A DNA stretch of 64,000 nucleotides from Eutreptiella sp. 'Long Island Sound 2002' (lineage: Eukaryota > Euglenozoa > Euglenophyceae > Eutreptiales > Eutreptiaceae): NCBI GenBank assembly GCA_964036045.1, contig OZ038384.1, forward strand, positions 59,803,355 to 59,867,354. The letters run 5' to 3'. Shown here in pieces: positions 11,151 through 23,183 of the stretch. The notes under the pieces were generated by a model. It saw only the letters and a program-made list of their open reading frames with translations, made no database searches and was not told the DNA's origin. The position numbers and the translations under genes were made by a program. The stretch's first letter is position 1. Every line of letters begins with the position of its first letter.

Positions 11151-12050
11151 CCTCCCCTTGTCTCAGCTACAGCAGGTTTAGGTATTGTATAAATTTGGGA
11201 CCTAAGTTCATTCGGTACCAAATGTAGTGCGGCCACATAAGATATGGGTTTGGTGACAAATCTGCCAATCACATAGAGTCATTGACACAATTGTTGTGAG
11301 CGTTTGCCCATTCGAACACACATAGCTCTGATTTTGGGGATATTTGTGCATAAAATTTTTTCAATATCTGCACACATGCGTGCTAGACCCCCATCCCCCA
11401 GGGCGACTAGGCGCCATGGGGGGTACTGTCGGACCCTGGCCAGGGAGCACCTCCCGTGACGTGTTGGACATCCACAACAACCCTGGGCAGCCCACGACAA
11501 CTTCATCATTGCCAACAGGGCTGCCCTCAACTTGCACGAGACCAACCATGCAGCGCCGAAGCGGCCAACCGACGCCGCCCGATGAGGTATGCCAAGGCCA
11601 CACCCTCTCAGCCCTTAATTAGCGACCCACACCACCACAATGGTCCATGCACATGTTAGTGGTGGGGCTGGTTGTTGCGGAATATGCCGGCGTTACGCGG
11701 GAACCCGGCGGAGGGGAGGGGTAGAGTGGGCAGCAAGGGGGCACAAGGCGAGGGCCGCGGACACTAACCGAGCACCCAAGCTAACCCAAAGGGTACCCAA
11801 GGCAAGAGGGGATGAAGTAGGTGGCAAGAGGATAGATGGAGTAGAGGCCGGCGGTGGTAGGGGACAAGGGCGACCAAAAGGGAGTGTTGCGCGATGTGTT
11901 GTGCGGTGTGTTGCCCTACGGAGAGCTTAGGGTAGTTGGGGGCTGTGGGAAGCACCGCGGTGCAATGTGCTCATGGGGCAGGGTGATAGAGGGGCATGAG
12001 GCAAAGAGGGGAGGGATGGGATAAATCGGGGGGGGGGGTCAGGGGGGGGG
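11150..12050. other. Intergenic or intronic stretch, no gene recognised
   Basis: I find no recognisable protein, splice-supported exon or RNA gene. From about 11640 the composition becomes purine- and G-rich. A segment near 11880-11980 (GATGTGTTGTGCGGTGTG-like) has a diverged direct copy near 16040-16110. Confidence 0.4.
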
Positions 12051-12054
12051 GCGG

Positions 12055-12155
12055 GGAAGAAATTTTTTTGATACCGGGTGGGATTTTTTTCAAGGGGGGA
12101 GCCCCCCTTTGGGGGGGGTACGAAAAACTGGGTCCTACTAAAAATTTTTTCTTCT
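12055..12155. repeat. Short dispersed G/C-stem element, copy 1
   Basis: A TTTTTTT-flanked stem (GGGGGGAGCCCCCC, TTT, GGGGGGGG) is followed by GTACGAAAAAC and another T tract. The same order appears at 15495-15585 and in shorter form at 22385-22430. The G and C arms can fold. It is probably a small non-autonomous element or a hairpin hotspot. Confidence 0.5.
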
Positions 12156-12824
12156 CATGGCGCACGTACCACACATAGTCACGGTGTTCCCACCGCATAA
12201 CATGCCTTTGGCACTCGTTGGCATTCCTCTGTTTGGCTATTCGGGGTACTGGCCCATGTCCAACATGCCATTTGCGATATGTAGCCGTCGGTGGCCCCTT
12301 CTCCTGGCGTGCTTCGCGGCACAATGGCACGAACAAGCAAACAACGTGCATTGCCGACACGGGTGGTATTTCTATTTAAGGGCACAAAGGCCCCCCGAGT
12401 ACTCCCGGCTATGCATTGTGTCGTAGCACCCCACCCTAGCCTCTTGTTGGCGGGAAGAGTCCCCATGCACAGTGCATGGGGCGAGAACCCGGGCAAGCAA
12501 CCGGTGGACCCCGCATGGGTACAATCGCCCGTCATGGCCGTTAGTAGGTGCCGCAAATCAATGTCAATCCTCCCACCTGGCCGTTCCAAATTCTTTGCCA
12601 CTGTGTACTTGTCCATTACCTTAGCGTGCTAGGTGATGGACCCCGCGTGGTTCGGATGGCTCATCTTGGCCGTTCAACGGGTGCCCCATGTCTGTTGTGG
12701 ACCCCACAACGCCCATCTTTCCATCCGGCCGTTTCACTTTACACTATGAAACCATGGACGCACCACAGCCGTGGTGCCAAGATATGGCACCTGTGCCACA
12801 ATGACCTAGTGATCTGCCTTGGAG

Positions 12825-13175
12825 ATCCAAGCCGGTTCACACAATGGAGACCCAAGGCCGGTTCACACAATGGAGATCCGAAGCCGGTTCACACAATAGA
12901 GAACTGAAGCCAGTTCACACAATGGAGATCCGAAGCCGGTTCACACAATGGAGATCCAAGGCCGGTTCACACAATGGAGATCCAAGCCGGTTGACACAAT
13001 GGAGACCCAAGGCCGGTTCACACAATGGAGATCTGAAGCCGGTTCACACAATGGAGATCCGAAGCCGGTTCACACAATGGAGATCCAAGCCGGGTCACAC
13101 AATGGAGATCCAAGTCGGTTCACACAATGGAGACCCAAGCCGGTTCACACAATGGAGATCCAAATTGGGTCACAA
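12825..13175 (+). repeat. 26-bp minisatellite, CCGGTTCACACAATGGAGAT
   Basis: About thirteen units of 25-27 bp share the core GGTTCACACAATGGAGATCC, with variants GATCCGAAG, GATCCAAG and GACCCAAGG. The array stops at the predicted C-terminal end of the minus-strand zinc-finger reading frame. It is open for over 100 codons in two plus frames purely because of its periodicity. Confidence 0.85.
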
Positions 13176-15500
13176 GAGTTTTGTTGGAATCCCTTCCAAA
13201 TTACATGGCCTTTGTCTTTTTTCAAGCTGTATCTTCAATGTGGGCTTACGTTTAGTCGAGTAGGCCTTCTTTGTGTTGCACTTCTTCTTTGAGGTACCAG
13301 CATTTACGGCTACAACGCTAGAGCTAGATGAGGAGCTAGATGATGAGGATGTGCTGGAGCTTGAGTTGGAGGAGTCGGAGTCTGAGGCATAAGAGGCACC
13401 CAAACTACTGTCCACTTTCTCTGCATCAGAATCTGAACTCTCTAACCCGTTGCGTGGATCATAGTCAGCATTAGCTACGTCTTGGGTTGCCATACCTTGT
13501 TCGGCGTCTTGGTCGCCTAGGCATAACGCCTTTTGCTGGCATGCATCCTCTTTGGCCTCATCAGTTTTGGCCACTGCTTCCCGTTGCAATTTTGACTCAC
13601 CGCGGAGTTTTTTTTGCTAGTTTTCGCGCCCTTCTGCCTTTGGGAGCACGTGCTACCTTTTGGGTTGCATCGTTGGTGGTTTCACCAACCTCCAAAGCGC
13701 GTTGCTCATTTGGGGAGCGCCGCCACACTTCTTGCTCCGAGGGAGAGGCTTCAAAGTTCGAGTGGTCTTCATCCACCTTCATGTGTTGCTCCATGTTGTA
13801 TCGGTACACCCAATCGGCACATCCTGGAACGGGGCACTTACACAATGATGCGATATTATGCTTCACGAAGCATCCAAGGGCACAAGATGCAATTGTTGGC
13901 TGAAAATGCGCTTTGGCCGCCTAAAGCTTGTTCATTACAAGGTGGCAGTGCCCATCGGTGTTCCCGCAAAAACCACATGGTGGTGCTACAACAATTGGGA
14001 TCTCCCCTCGACCAATGTGTTGCTGGCTGGTTTTGCAGTGTTGCCCAAACGTGCTACTGCTTGGCCGCACTGCTCCGCACAACTTTTTCCCACACAAGCA
14101 AAACCAATGGTCATCAATAGAAGCATTATAAGCCTTCTGGTATTCGTGCCCATTGTCGCTAGGCCGCACTATTTGTGCACAAGAAGCCGAAGAACTTCTC
14201 AAGGGCATGGGTGCTTGCAACGTAGGTGGCGCAACTAGTTGCATTTGCACTATCCCGGGGTGTACCACACTTCGTCCACATCAGAAGGAGTGGCGATGAC
14301 ATGTGAACATTGTAGCATTGGTGTAATACCTACACAATCATGAGTAAGCTTCCGATGAATGTCTTGAACAATACACCGCCCAAGTGTGCCCTTGGCAACT
14401 GTGCCCGGCAAAAATTTTGGCCCCCAACCGTAACTGTCCAAATTCGGCACACTTGGGCTTGATTGAGTGAAAGGGCAAACCATCGAGAAGTAGCACAATG
14501 TTGACCAGCTCCGCAAAAGCGGAAAACTTGGTATACAGTGCACCACCACTTGGAGCCCGGGGGGATCCTTGTACATCAACATAAAAGCATCGGTCAAGAC
14601 TGCTCCGGACACCAGTCAAGAAACCCTTGTACTCCATCATAAAGCAAATGCGCGCGGTTGGTGGAGGAGGGGTGGTTGCAAGGCGGAGCAAAGTTTCCTT
14701 GGCTTTATCCCAGGTAATCAATTCCGTGTCTTCAAAGGAGGTGGAATCCAACAACTTGAGGACTTGGAATGACGCACCGGTGCAACTAGCACGCAACCGG
14801 CCACCTCGTGTAATCCAAGTGGTTTCTACCCCAATAGCGACACAAATGGCCTCTAGGAGGGTGTGCCCCATGACCGGCATAGATGTTGAGGACAATGATA
14901 CTGTCAATAACGTTGTAGAAGTGCTCTATGAGGTAGTGGCGCCCAAGACAAGAAGGTTCAACACGCTAAATGGGCTCACAATGCCACTACATTGTACCCC
15001 ACCAATGTCCACTCAGCCTAGGTTGGGCTTCAACATTGCTCGTGCACAAAACCAGTTGAAGTGTTGCCAATTCAATTGGGGTCGCAAAAAAAACTCGCAA
15101 AAGGGCAGCGGTATGAAGCGGAGGGTTCCCGAACCCTCACCTATGCCACACCTAGTTTGCTACCTGTGCTATTGCCGAACCCTCACCTATGCCACCTAGT
15201 TTGCTACCTATGCTATTGCTACTATTCCTAGAAAAGCGGGAAGGTCATTTTGACCAATTTTGCCCCAAGCCAAAACTCTTGGGGCCCCACGGCTAGCACC
15301 CTCGCTTTGTGGTGGATGAACTTTGGGCTGACAAGGACATGTAGGGGTACCAAATTTGTAACGGCAGAATGGGGAAAGTTTGGGGACCTCAAAGGATTAC
15401 GTAGGCTACACTTACACCATATGAAGTAGCAAATAGTGGCTTCCAAGAGGTGGTCACTGTGGTGTTCTTTAGGGAAAAATTGCCGTTGCGAAACTTTTTT
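13170..15500 (-). pseudogene. Degenerate zinc-finger-containing reading frame, possibly a transposon protein
   Basis: Several minus-strand frames line up end to end. The segments are about 15500-15240, 15000-14880 (frame-shifting), 14907-14341, 14340-14255, 14268-13924, 13920-13597 and 13589-13170. They switch frame near 14880, 14340, 14260 and 13595, with a TAG at 13921-13923. Recognisable parts are cysteine/histidine motifs (FCLCGKKLC, PPCGFCGNTDGHCH, CKCPVPGCADW followed by MEQHMKVDEDH) and a very Ser-rich, acidic C-terminal segment ending in basic residues. The Cys/His spacing suggests two or more zinc-binding modules. The frame breaks indicate decay, or unrecognised introns. I do not recognise the family. 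A mobile-element origin is plausible because related G/C-stem repeats flank it at 12.1 and 15.5 kb. Confidence 0.5.
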
Positions 15501-15590
15501 ACACATCGGGGGTATATTTTTTTCGGGCCATACCCCCCCTAAGGGGGGAGGTACAAAAAACGCCTATAGCGATTTTTTGTGCCCCCCCCC
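15495..15590. repeat. Short dispersed G/C-stem element, copy 2
   Basis: A T tract, the stem ACCCCCCCTAAGGGGGGAGG, then GTACAAAAAAC and a T tract repeat the order of the 12.1-kb copy. The two copies lie about 3.4 kb apart in the same orientation and bracket the degenerate zinc-finger reading frame. Confidence 0.5.
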
Positions 15591-17250
15591 CCCCCAAGTG
15601 GGGTGCGGTGCGCTGCGCAATGTGCTATACATTGTGCTATGCCGGAGGGCTATAGGGCGAGGTGCATGCATGGGTGAACAATGCGGGCGAACAAATGGTT
15701 GGCGGTGGTGGCGAGGGTAGGAATTCACAGGTGTGCCCAAGCCACACCTCATGACACCCAGCCACCCACCCAACACTCACACCCATACCACGTGCAATGC
15801 CATGCGAATCGCTTGTCGTGGCACATTAGTTGCCGTGTGATGTGCCCGCATGACAGAGGGGAAGACACAAGAGGAGCGGGGGATAGGGTAGCGGGCAATC
15901 ATCAACCGGCCAACACGTGGAGACCACAAGTGCTGTGCACTACAGCACACCAACATGGTACTCGCGGTAGGTGGGAGGAATGAAGAAAAGAGATAGGTGG
16001 CCGGAAGGTGCCAGTAGAAGGAACAAGGAGTGCCATGCGATATGTTGTGTGGTGTGCCGTGCTAGGGAGAGGTTGTGGTAGCGGGGCAACGGGGAAACGG
16101 GGTGCCATGTGTTGTGCTTGCAAGGGCACGCAAAAGGAATTGAAGAATTGAGGGAAGTGGGGGCGGGGGCGTTTGGGGTGCTATGTGCTGTGCCTTTGTG
16201 ACCTGTTGCGGGATGTGCTATGCTCGTAGGCCAGGGTGAAGAGCCGAACAAGGAATGTGCATGGACTATGCTTGTGGTATGTTTGTTGCTAGTGTCAATC
16301 TGATGAAGGTTCGGTGGGTCCTTGATGTGGAAATTAGCAGCAGATCATCATGGGCGTGGAAGAGAGTCACCCGGACACATTGTGGGTGTTCTGGGTGAAG
16401 GTGAAGGACCCTGGAAATCTTGCTTACGTTCTGCTCATTCCATGGGACTTTAGGACAAGATCCACATGGTAAACACCATCGATGCATTGCACGCACTCTG
16501 ATCCTTGCCCGGTAATGCATTTTTAGAAGGCATGTGGGCACACACACAAGCTGTTGGATTTCCATGATAATCCGATGGCATCCTCAACCACCACCTAAAG
16601 AAAATCATGGCGGAGGTAGAAAGCTGCATTGAAACGTTCTTGGAGGATGGCATTGCAAATGAGCTCTGGCAGGGGGCCTAGAGCGGTGGCGCAGGGGAAG
16701 TAAATGGTGCAAAAACAGGCTTGTTCCAATTTGAGTGTTTTCCGCGGAGTACGTCCCATCATTGTCCTCGGTGAACCTTGTAACATTTGTTGAAGGTTTG
16801 ATCTCCGGCCGGCAAACACCGCATATCACATTCCTTGACCAGTCCGTATGGATTGAGGAGAGCCTGTGTGCATTGATGTTGGAAAATGTGATTGATAGCA
16901 CGGTTTGACATGGACGTCCTCAAGGGCCTGTGGTATCCGTGCACATTGATCTACAGCCTGAGCCCGCGACCGCCAAACATACAATTACATTCCGGCCGAC
17001 AAACCGTGTGGATCCAGCCAAGCCTCGGATTACACCCGAGTTTTGCCAACAAGCTCCCAAAGGCAATCATCAGGAGTTGATGCTTGGTGGGTTGTCTCAT
17101 GGTTGAGCCACATATTCATGATTGCTGAGAGAGCCTTGGTATTGTAGCCTCACTAACTCAAGCACAGGGTGACGATGCAGTGGGTTTTGTGGCCTTTAAG
17201 CTTGTCCAAGTCAGCAATGATGGTGGCATAAGTGTTTCCAGCATTGGTGT
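15590..17250. other. Stretch without a recognised gene
   Basis: From 15600 to 16260 the sequence is GC-rich with degenerate GTGCTATGC-like words, and part of it (16040-16110) resembles 11880-11980. From 16260 to 17250 short open stretches occur on both strands, but none matches a family I know. A kinase domain that might have preceded the receiver domain at 17.3 kb was looked for and not seen. Confidence 0.4.
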
Positions 17251-17281
17251 GCCCGAGCCGCCCATGTTGTCCGCGATACGG

Positions 17282-17700
17282 CAACATCCGTGGAACCTTC
17301 GCTTACATTGTGCCGATGACAACCCACTTGCTCGGAGGCTATTGGGCGTCAACCTCAAGTGTTTATTTTCACGGAAGTTATGTAGAAATGTACGGTGCAA
17401 CCAAAGCCGATTTGGAGGGCTTTGCGGAGGCCATGGCACCGGCTGATGTTGTCATCGTGGATCAAAACATGGAGTATCGGGCAACAACGATGTACAGCAC
17501 GAACCTATTGAAGCAGTGAACCGCCCTCGGCTTCAGGGGGCTCTGTTGCATCACATCCACTAACACTTCAGCTGACAACAGGGCGGTATACACATCCTGC
17601 GGCGCGCACCTCACATTTGACAAGGGCCTCAACTTCAGGGATATGGTATTGCGCCTTCAAAACAAAAATATCGAGCATGTGGCACTTTCCGCTGCGATCT
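17282..17700 (+). pseudogene. Response-regulator receiver (REC) domain fossil
   Basis: The domain reads CADDNPLARRLLGVNL (the acidic pocket, strand 1 and helix 1) in one frame. It then shifts by one base near 17368-17375 into MYGATKADLEGF and DVVIVDQNMEY. The latter carries the phospho-acceptor Asp at 17460-17462. An in-frame TGA follows at 17517-17519. After it come GFRGLCCITSTNTSAD (the conserved Thr/Ser strand 4) and HLTFDKGLNFRDM with the conserved Lys at 17622-17624. Order, spacing and all key residues match receiver domains of two-component phosphorelays, which in eukaryotes usually sit in hybrid histidine kinases. One frameshift plus one stop make this a decayed copy unless introns are hidden. 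No kinase domain was found upstream. Confidence 0.75.
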
Positions 17701-19010
17701 ACTAGCAGCAATAGTAGCAGCCCCCGCAGCATCGCCCCGGCAGAGCTGCCCCTCTGGAGTGCTAAACGGTGTGTGGGTGGCAAAGTAGGTGTGTGGACAA
17801 AGAAGGAGCCGTGGCAGCACTGCGAGGCAAGTGTGTGTGCAAGTGGTAGGCCCTCGGACAGCGAGGCGGGTGTGTCGACCGTCGGCTTCGATTGGGAAGC
17901 GGTCAGTGCGGTGCTACATCGCCCGAGCTGTGATTGATCATCACATCTTTGTGCACCGGCACAGACTACGGCGATCCTAATGCCCCATTAAAGGGAAGGC
18001 ATTGTTGTATACTTCGCGCTTTGGGGAGCACTCGTTTGGTAGATGCTTGAAAGTCTAAGCTGCCCTGTGTATGAACCTTGTGCAACGTGCCTCCATTGCA
18101 AGCATCTGGCCCACTGTACGAGGTCATCCCTGAACGTTTTGGCCACTGTGAGGGCATGGCGCCATGCAGCGGTCCTCCTCTTTCGGGTCATATCAAACGC
18201 CCTGTGTTGGTGATACCATGGGGCATTCGGTTTCTCCTACCAAGCGACATCATGATAGGTTTGAGAACCATGCAGAGCTGGCTTAGCCATGGATGAGGCT
18301 TTCAAATCTCATCCCCACACATGCTGTCAAGGCGGAATGAAGTGGCAACCATTCAACATTCAATTAGCAGATTTGGAGTGCCACAAAACTTCTGATCCTT
18401 TTGAGCATAAGAAAATGGGAGGAACAAATAAAATCCACATGGGGGCGAACGTTGAACCAAATTTTACGGGCGCCTGTGGCACCATAGCTTTTGGCCAAAG
18501 TGGGACCAAAATGCTAGCCGGAGGCCCATTGGGGCAGAGGGGTGGGGGGCAGATTCTCAAAAGATCCTGCCCCATCCCGACCCAAAGTAATGCTGCAGAG
18601 GGCTTTCATGCAGTGCAAAAAGGCACCCCCCAGCGAAGGCCCGACTCCCCAGTAGTCCTCTCTGTTGCAGGGCACACAACACCACCACCCCAGAGCCAGT
18701 GTTGGTGGAAGCTATGGACTCAGTGCGAATCATTACTGGTAATTCAGTGGCATAGATACTCCTGCCGGCTGAGAGTTCTTTGGTGACATTGTGAAAAGGT
18801 CTTTGAATGAATATGTAGTATGAACATGTCCCTACGCTTTGCAATCCAGCGCCCTCACTCCTGTGGTCTCCTGGTCAAAATACTTGATGTTAAAAAACAA
18901 AGCAGCAGCAAACAAGCGGAATGCGGGGGTGGGGGGAAGGGGGAGATGAGAAAAAAGGAAACCCGAACAGGGGGGCTTTATGGCCAAGTGAATGTGGCAC
19001 CACCGTATAA
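17700..19010. other. Stretch without a recognised gene
   Basis: There is no secure gene. A minus-strand segment near 18650-18770 (SIYATELPVMIRTESI) looks protein-like behind a possible acceptor, and might be another exon of the LamG gene, but no domain signature or matching phase supports it. Confidence 0.3.
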
Positions 19011-19012
19011 CC

Positions 19013-19123
19013 CTACAGCACCCCCGCCATGGAAAACCCCACAGCACCCCCACCCTGTGCACAACCCTACAGCACCCCCGCCCTGTGCACAACCCTGCAG
19101 CACCCCTGCTTTGTGCATCTTCT
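19013..19123 (+). repeat. Short tandem repeat, ACAACCCTACAGCACCCC
   Basis: About four units of 22-30 bp with the core CCCTACAGCACCCCCGCC, partly joined by CTGTGCACAA. It lies about 200 bases beyond the downstream end of the LamG-type exon at 19318-19431. Confidence 0.65.
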
Positions 19124-19317
19124 AGCCCCTGTTATTTCAAATGGAGCTTCAGTTCTCTTAGCCTGCAAGAGCTGAACACAAGGTGTGCTCAGTGACTGTC
19201 CATGTTGAGTGCCCCACTTCCCCTCATTTCTCATTTCTGTCCACCGTTGGACCTCGTGCAACCACAACCCCATGGTATCTGGGCCTGCAGGTTTGTGGGA
19301 GGCGTTACAAACAACAC

Positions 19318-19431
19318 CTTTCTGCACTTGAAAGCCTTGTCCTCATCGTTGTACTCAGCGTTCAGATACAGTCCAACAGAACTGTTGCGGCCCCCAAAGT
19401 AAAGCACAGCGCACTCCTTTTCCGTTTGGGT
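19318..19431 (-). CDS. LamG-type internal exon (phase 0 to 0)
   Basis: An acceptor (GCATCTTTCAG) precedes 38 exact codons, followed by the donor AAG|GTGTTG. The encoded strand pair (CAVLYFGGRNSSVGLYLN, then AEYNDEDKAFKCRK) and the 0/0 phase match the exon 5967-6098 of LamG domain 2. It therefore belongs either to the same large gene, 9 kb further upstream, or to a related one. The companion exon with the QWHH motif was not found between here and 10.1 kb. Confidence 0.55.
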
Positions 19432-21276
19432 CTGAAAGATGCACACATGCCCCACACCGACTGTGCCAAAGCCCCACCGAAGCCATTTGCCCTGAGCAGC
19501 CAGTCACTCTCACCGCATGAATGCTGTGTTAGCTGGGGCAGTTGTTCAAATCCTGTGCAGTGTCCATAACGAACAAAAAAAAGGGAAGTAACCCAGGGTG
19601 CCATGCCACAGCCCCAGGCTTGTGCTTAAAGGGGGAGAGGGGCAGCGAAAGGGGCCTGGGACCCAAAAGTTTGTGTCCCTAAAATGGCCTGACAAGATTT
19701 TCCAGGTGTTGTTTCGTTTTTTCCCACTGTGATCACTTTGGTCTGGAGGGGGGCGGAAGGGGTTGCAGGGGGGGGGGGGGGGGGTCCTCCTGGCGGAAAA
19801 AAAAATTAAGCACAAGCCTGCACAGCCCCGGGGATATGCCGTGCCACTGGAAGCCGACAGGATGCAGGCTTTTGAGTGGATGCCTGGGTATCTTCTTGCT
19901 TTGCGCGCACGTACTACCCAGTATTCCCACCATGGCTAAGAGACTGGCATGGATCTAGGGTTGGTATAGATGCGGTCATGCCATCGATGCGTAAGCCGCA
20001 TGCGGCCGGCATTTGTCCGGCCAGGACATGGCTCAGCAGTCCACTGCATCTGACTGCTGGCCCCGAGGAGTCCTTGCAACTTCTAGCGAAGTTTGAGGAT
20101 GGGGCGTCCCTGAAATCGCTTCCCTTCAACAAGAACCTCCTTGGGACACCAATCTGGAGTAGCGGGACTCGAATCACTGGACATCCCTCAATATGACACT
20201 CGGCTTCGGGTGGTATTCAAATGAAGACAACGTCGCAGCCAAGTAGGTGCGCAAGGTCGTCATCATGCACCTAACGCCTCTGACCTGCTTTGACTATCCT
20301 TGCTGCCCAACCAGCCCATCTGTACCCTGCAGGCCCAAAGCATTGTTCGGTGTGCATGTAATCATGTTGGTGCAGATTTTGAGCTGGCCTTTGACCTTTT
20401 CGGACAACTACCTGCTGACCCATTTGCTGCTTGTTTGTAACTTGGTGCTGATGTGGTCATGATGGATGACCAGCATGAGCGGTGACTGCGTGGTCATTTC
20501 CGTGGAAGGGCTCTTTTGGTTGCTACGTGTAGTGGCTGCCGCCTGTGCAGGCCGGCGAATCCTGTGCCTCTTCTCAATCTGGGCAGACGTGCTTGCTATC
20601 AACCCCTCGTTCTTCTGCTCTTCTGAGGAGGGTGCGTCTCTCGCCTGAGTTCGCAGTCCATACAGAGTCCCCAAGGCCCCTCAGGGGCACAGTCTGTGGC
20701 TGGGGGATTTTTAGCCAGACCTGCGGATGCTTATCTTGTGCATTGCAGGACAGGGTTTGCAAAGGGGGAAGATGAACACGGCCACCAGCGAAAATAAAGG
20801 GGGCTCCTGTGAATCGCGTGTGTCCAGTGCTCCACGACAGTGCCAAAATCTTGCTGCCTTCAGTAAACCGGTCGAGAATCGCGAGTTTCTACCGGACAGT
20901 CGTGAATCTCAAAAGCAGAGGCCGCGAAAATTGCTCACTGCCTGAATTGTAGCGCACTACATCACTAGGGCCGTCGTGCGCGCCACTTTCCCTCAAATCC
21001 TTACAACTGCTTACACGGGCTGCTCAGTTGCCACAATGGCTCACAGTGTGCACATGTGCCAGCAACGGTGTAGAAGCTCGCCTGACCCCCCCCAAAAAAC
21101 CCACAGCATTTGGGGCGCTGTACTGCACGGCCCCATGCCTGGGCCGCACGTCAGGCTGGGTCTCTCGTTGTGGGGCTGGGGTGAAACTTGCGGCAAAGAG
21201 CAAACGGGTCAGGGTAATGCGTGGCTGGTCAGAAAAATGTATCAGACTCTTGACGCTGAACACGCGCAACACACAC

Positions 21277-21404
21277 CTTGAGCCACAGTTCACAGAAGAA
21301 GTTCGTCACCGGGACGGAAAAGGGGGCCTCAAGGCTGCAATCGACTTGAGTACACACTCCATCGAAGCACAACATGGACCTCGGGAAACCCTGCCGTTTC
21401 CCGA
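21277..21404 (-). CDS. LamG-type internal exon (phase 1 to 0)
   Basis: An acceptor (TGTTGCTGTAG) is followed by 2+126 bases and the donor AAG|GTGTGT. The product reads SMLCFDGVCTQVDC, then FSVPVTNFFCELWLK, and ends at the same point (aromatic-x-x-WLK/DFK/WFK) as 7348-7514 and 742-946. Phase entry 1 and exit 0 are also identical. It is the B-type exon of another LamG domain on the same strand. Confidence 0.6.
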
Positions 21405-21424
21405 CTACAGCAACATGCAAAAAA

Positions 21425-21925
21425 GAGGACTGCAGAGAAGGGAGGGGTTATGTAGGCATGTTGAGTCCTCCCCAAGATGGGGACCTTGAGAAGGCAAAGG
21501 TTATGCAAAGATATTCCTCCACGCTATGGTGACCCTGAGACGGCAGGGGTTATGCAGGTATATTGATTCTTGCCCATTTTGTGGACCTCGAAAAGGCAGG
21601 GGCCATGCAACCATATCAATTCTGCCCAATTTTGGTGACCCTGAGAAGGCAAGGATTATGGAGCCATATCGATTCCACCCCACTTTGGTGACCCCACAAA
21701 GGCAAGCGTGATGCAGCCATACCAATTCTTCTCCACAATGGGAACCCAAGAAGTTAGAGTTTATTTCTCCTTGGACTTTGGAAAGGTAGAGGTGATGCAA
21801 GCAAACTGAGTCCTCCCTACCGCAAGGCAGCAGGCCATTATGCAACCATATTGATTCCTCCCCACTATGAGAGCCACTTGGATTCCTCTCCGCTTTGGGT
21901 GCATTGGGTGATGAACATCTGACGA
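21425..21925 (-). repeat. Dispersed minisatellite, 'CTACATAACCCCTGCC' family, inverted block
   Basis: About seven diverged units of roughly 60-65 bp run on the complementary strand. Each has GGGGTTATGCAG-like sequence followed by CCATATTGATTC and a CCCCACTTTGGGGACC-like box. It is the reverse complement of the units at 184-415 and 33440-33565. Confidence 0.65.
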
Positions 21926-22089
21926 CCCAAATGAGTCGCATCAGTTCATATTTTTTTTGCATTTTGCATGATTTTGTATTTGGAGGTGGGACCATGGCAA
22001 CACATCCCGCCCCCCCCCCCCCCTGTTTGGAAGACTACCAATGCAAGCAACTCGGCTGCCATCTGAAGCATTTTTGACCCTGTGGGTTA

Positions 22090-22350
22090 GAGAGGCATTT
22101 CCTGCCCTTTCCCTGCCCTGCCCTGCCCTGCGCCCATCAACTCACCTCTGCCCTTTGCCTCCCTGCCATGCCCCCAACCCCCCCCCTTTTCTGTTGACCT
22201 GCACTGCTCTGCCATCACGCCTGGTGGTCTTCTGGTTGGTGTTGTCTGTGTTCAGGTTCCCATTGTGGGGAAGAATCAACATGGCTGCATAACCCCTGCG
22301 TTCACAAGGTCCCGATAGTGGGGTGGACTCAATATGCCCACTAAGGTAAT
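22090..22350 (+). repeat. (CCCTG)n tract and one minisatellite unit
   Basis: A CCCTGCCCTGCCCTGCCCTG tract near 22110-22135 grades into C-rich sequence. At 22255-22345 there is a plus-oriented unit of the CTACATAACCCCTGCC family (GGCTGCATAACCCCTGCG). Confidence 0.55.
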
Positions 22351-22374
22351 GAGAGTTTTTTTGTCCAATAAAAC

Positions 22375-22430
22375 CTCACGAGGCTTTTTTTCGAACCCCC
22401 CTTTGATGGGGTACGGAAAAAGGATCCCCA
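22375..22430. repeat. Short dispersed G/C-stem element, copy 3 (short)
   Basis: GGCTTTTTTTCGAACCCCCC, TTTGATGGGG and TACGGAAAAAGG repeat the T tract, C/G stem, GTAC-A tract order seen at 12.1 and 15.5 kb. Confidence 0.4.
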
Positions 22431-23180
22431 GTCACAAAGCCCCTACAAAGCCCCTAAAATAAGAACATGCTGACAAGCGTTGATGCTGCAACTTGTCCTT
22501 GTCTACATCCCGATTCAGCAATTCAGCTTAGGTTCAGTGAGATGACCTTAGATCTGACAGCGGTCTCCGTCTACAAACAATTCAGTAGGTAAGATTGAGG
22601 ATCAGAGAATGCAGCGAGAGAGGGGGTCCAGGCCTAGTGTGAGGCAATGGCAAGTGCAAACAAATAAAGTAGTGAACAAATTCTTTCTGGCGCCAGAACA
22701 CCACCAGTGGCAACAGAACACCACACAATCAATACTGACACCGCGGCTACCTGACGTCAGCCCCCCGGCCCCACTGGCTTTCATTGAAATGTTGCGAAGG
22801 TCGAAGGCCAGAACATTCAGTGAGCAGGCCTCAGAGCTGCAATTGCCCGGGTGCCACTGTCTTCAAAACATTGATGGTCAGCCTAGGGGCTGCAAGTGCC
22901 TAGGCCCCACTGTCTCCCACATCACGTCTCCAAAGATTGAGGGTCAGAGTATGTAGTGAGGGGGTGTCATTCAGTCTTGCAAGTGCCTAGACCAGGGCCC
23001 TTCACTGAACTGTATGCAAGGGGACAAACTTTGCACTGGGGGTGCACTAGGGGTGCACTGCGGGCATGTATCAAAGACCACCCAGATGAGAAGGAGGGAG
23101 GAAACAGCAAGCAACGCATGCGGATGCAACAACACAACACAACAATCTGATTCTGAGATGTCTGAAATCCCTTGTTTTTA
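22430..23180. other. Stretch without a recognised gene
   Basis: The sequence is mixed and no exon, RNA gene or mobile-element end is supported. A weak internal duplication of a GATTGAGG-TCAGAG-TGCAG box occurs at about 22590-22640 and 22930-22960. Confidence 0.35.
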
Positions 23181-23183
23181 CAA

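Noticed and set aside
12825-13263. Protein made of SHNGDPSRFTQWR-type repeats
   Set aside because: It follows the 26-bp minisatellite in whichever frame happens to stay open, with no conserved ends.
20150-20185. tRNA-like T arm (GATTCGAGTCCCG on the minus strand)
   Set aside because: The flanking bases do not form the T stem, and no acceptor or anticodon stem is present. No other tRNA or rRNA signature was found in the window.
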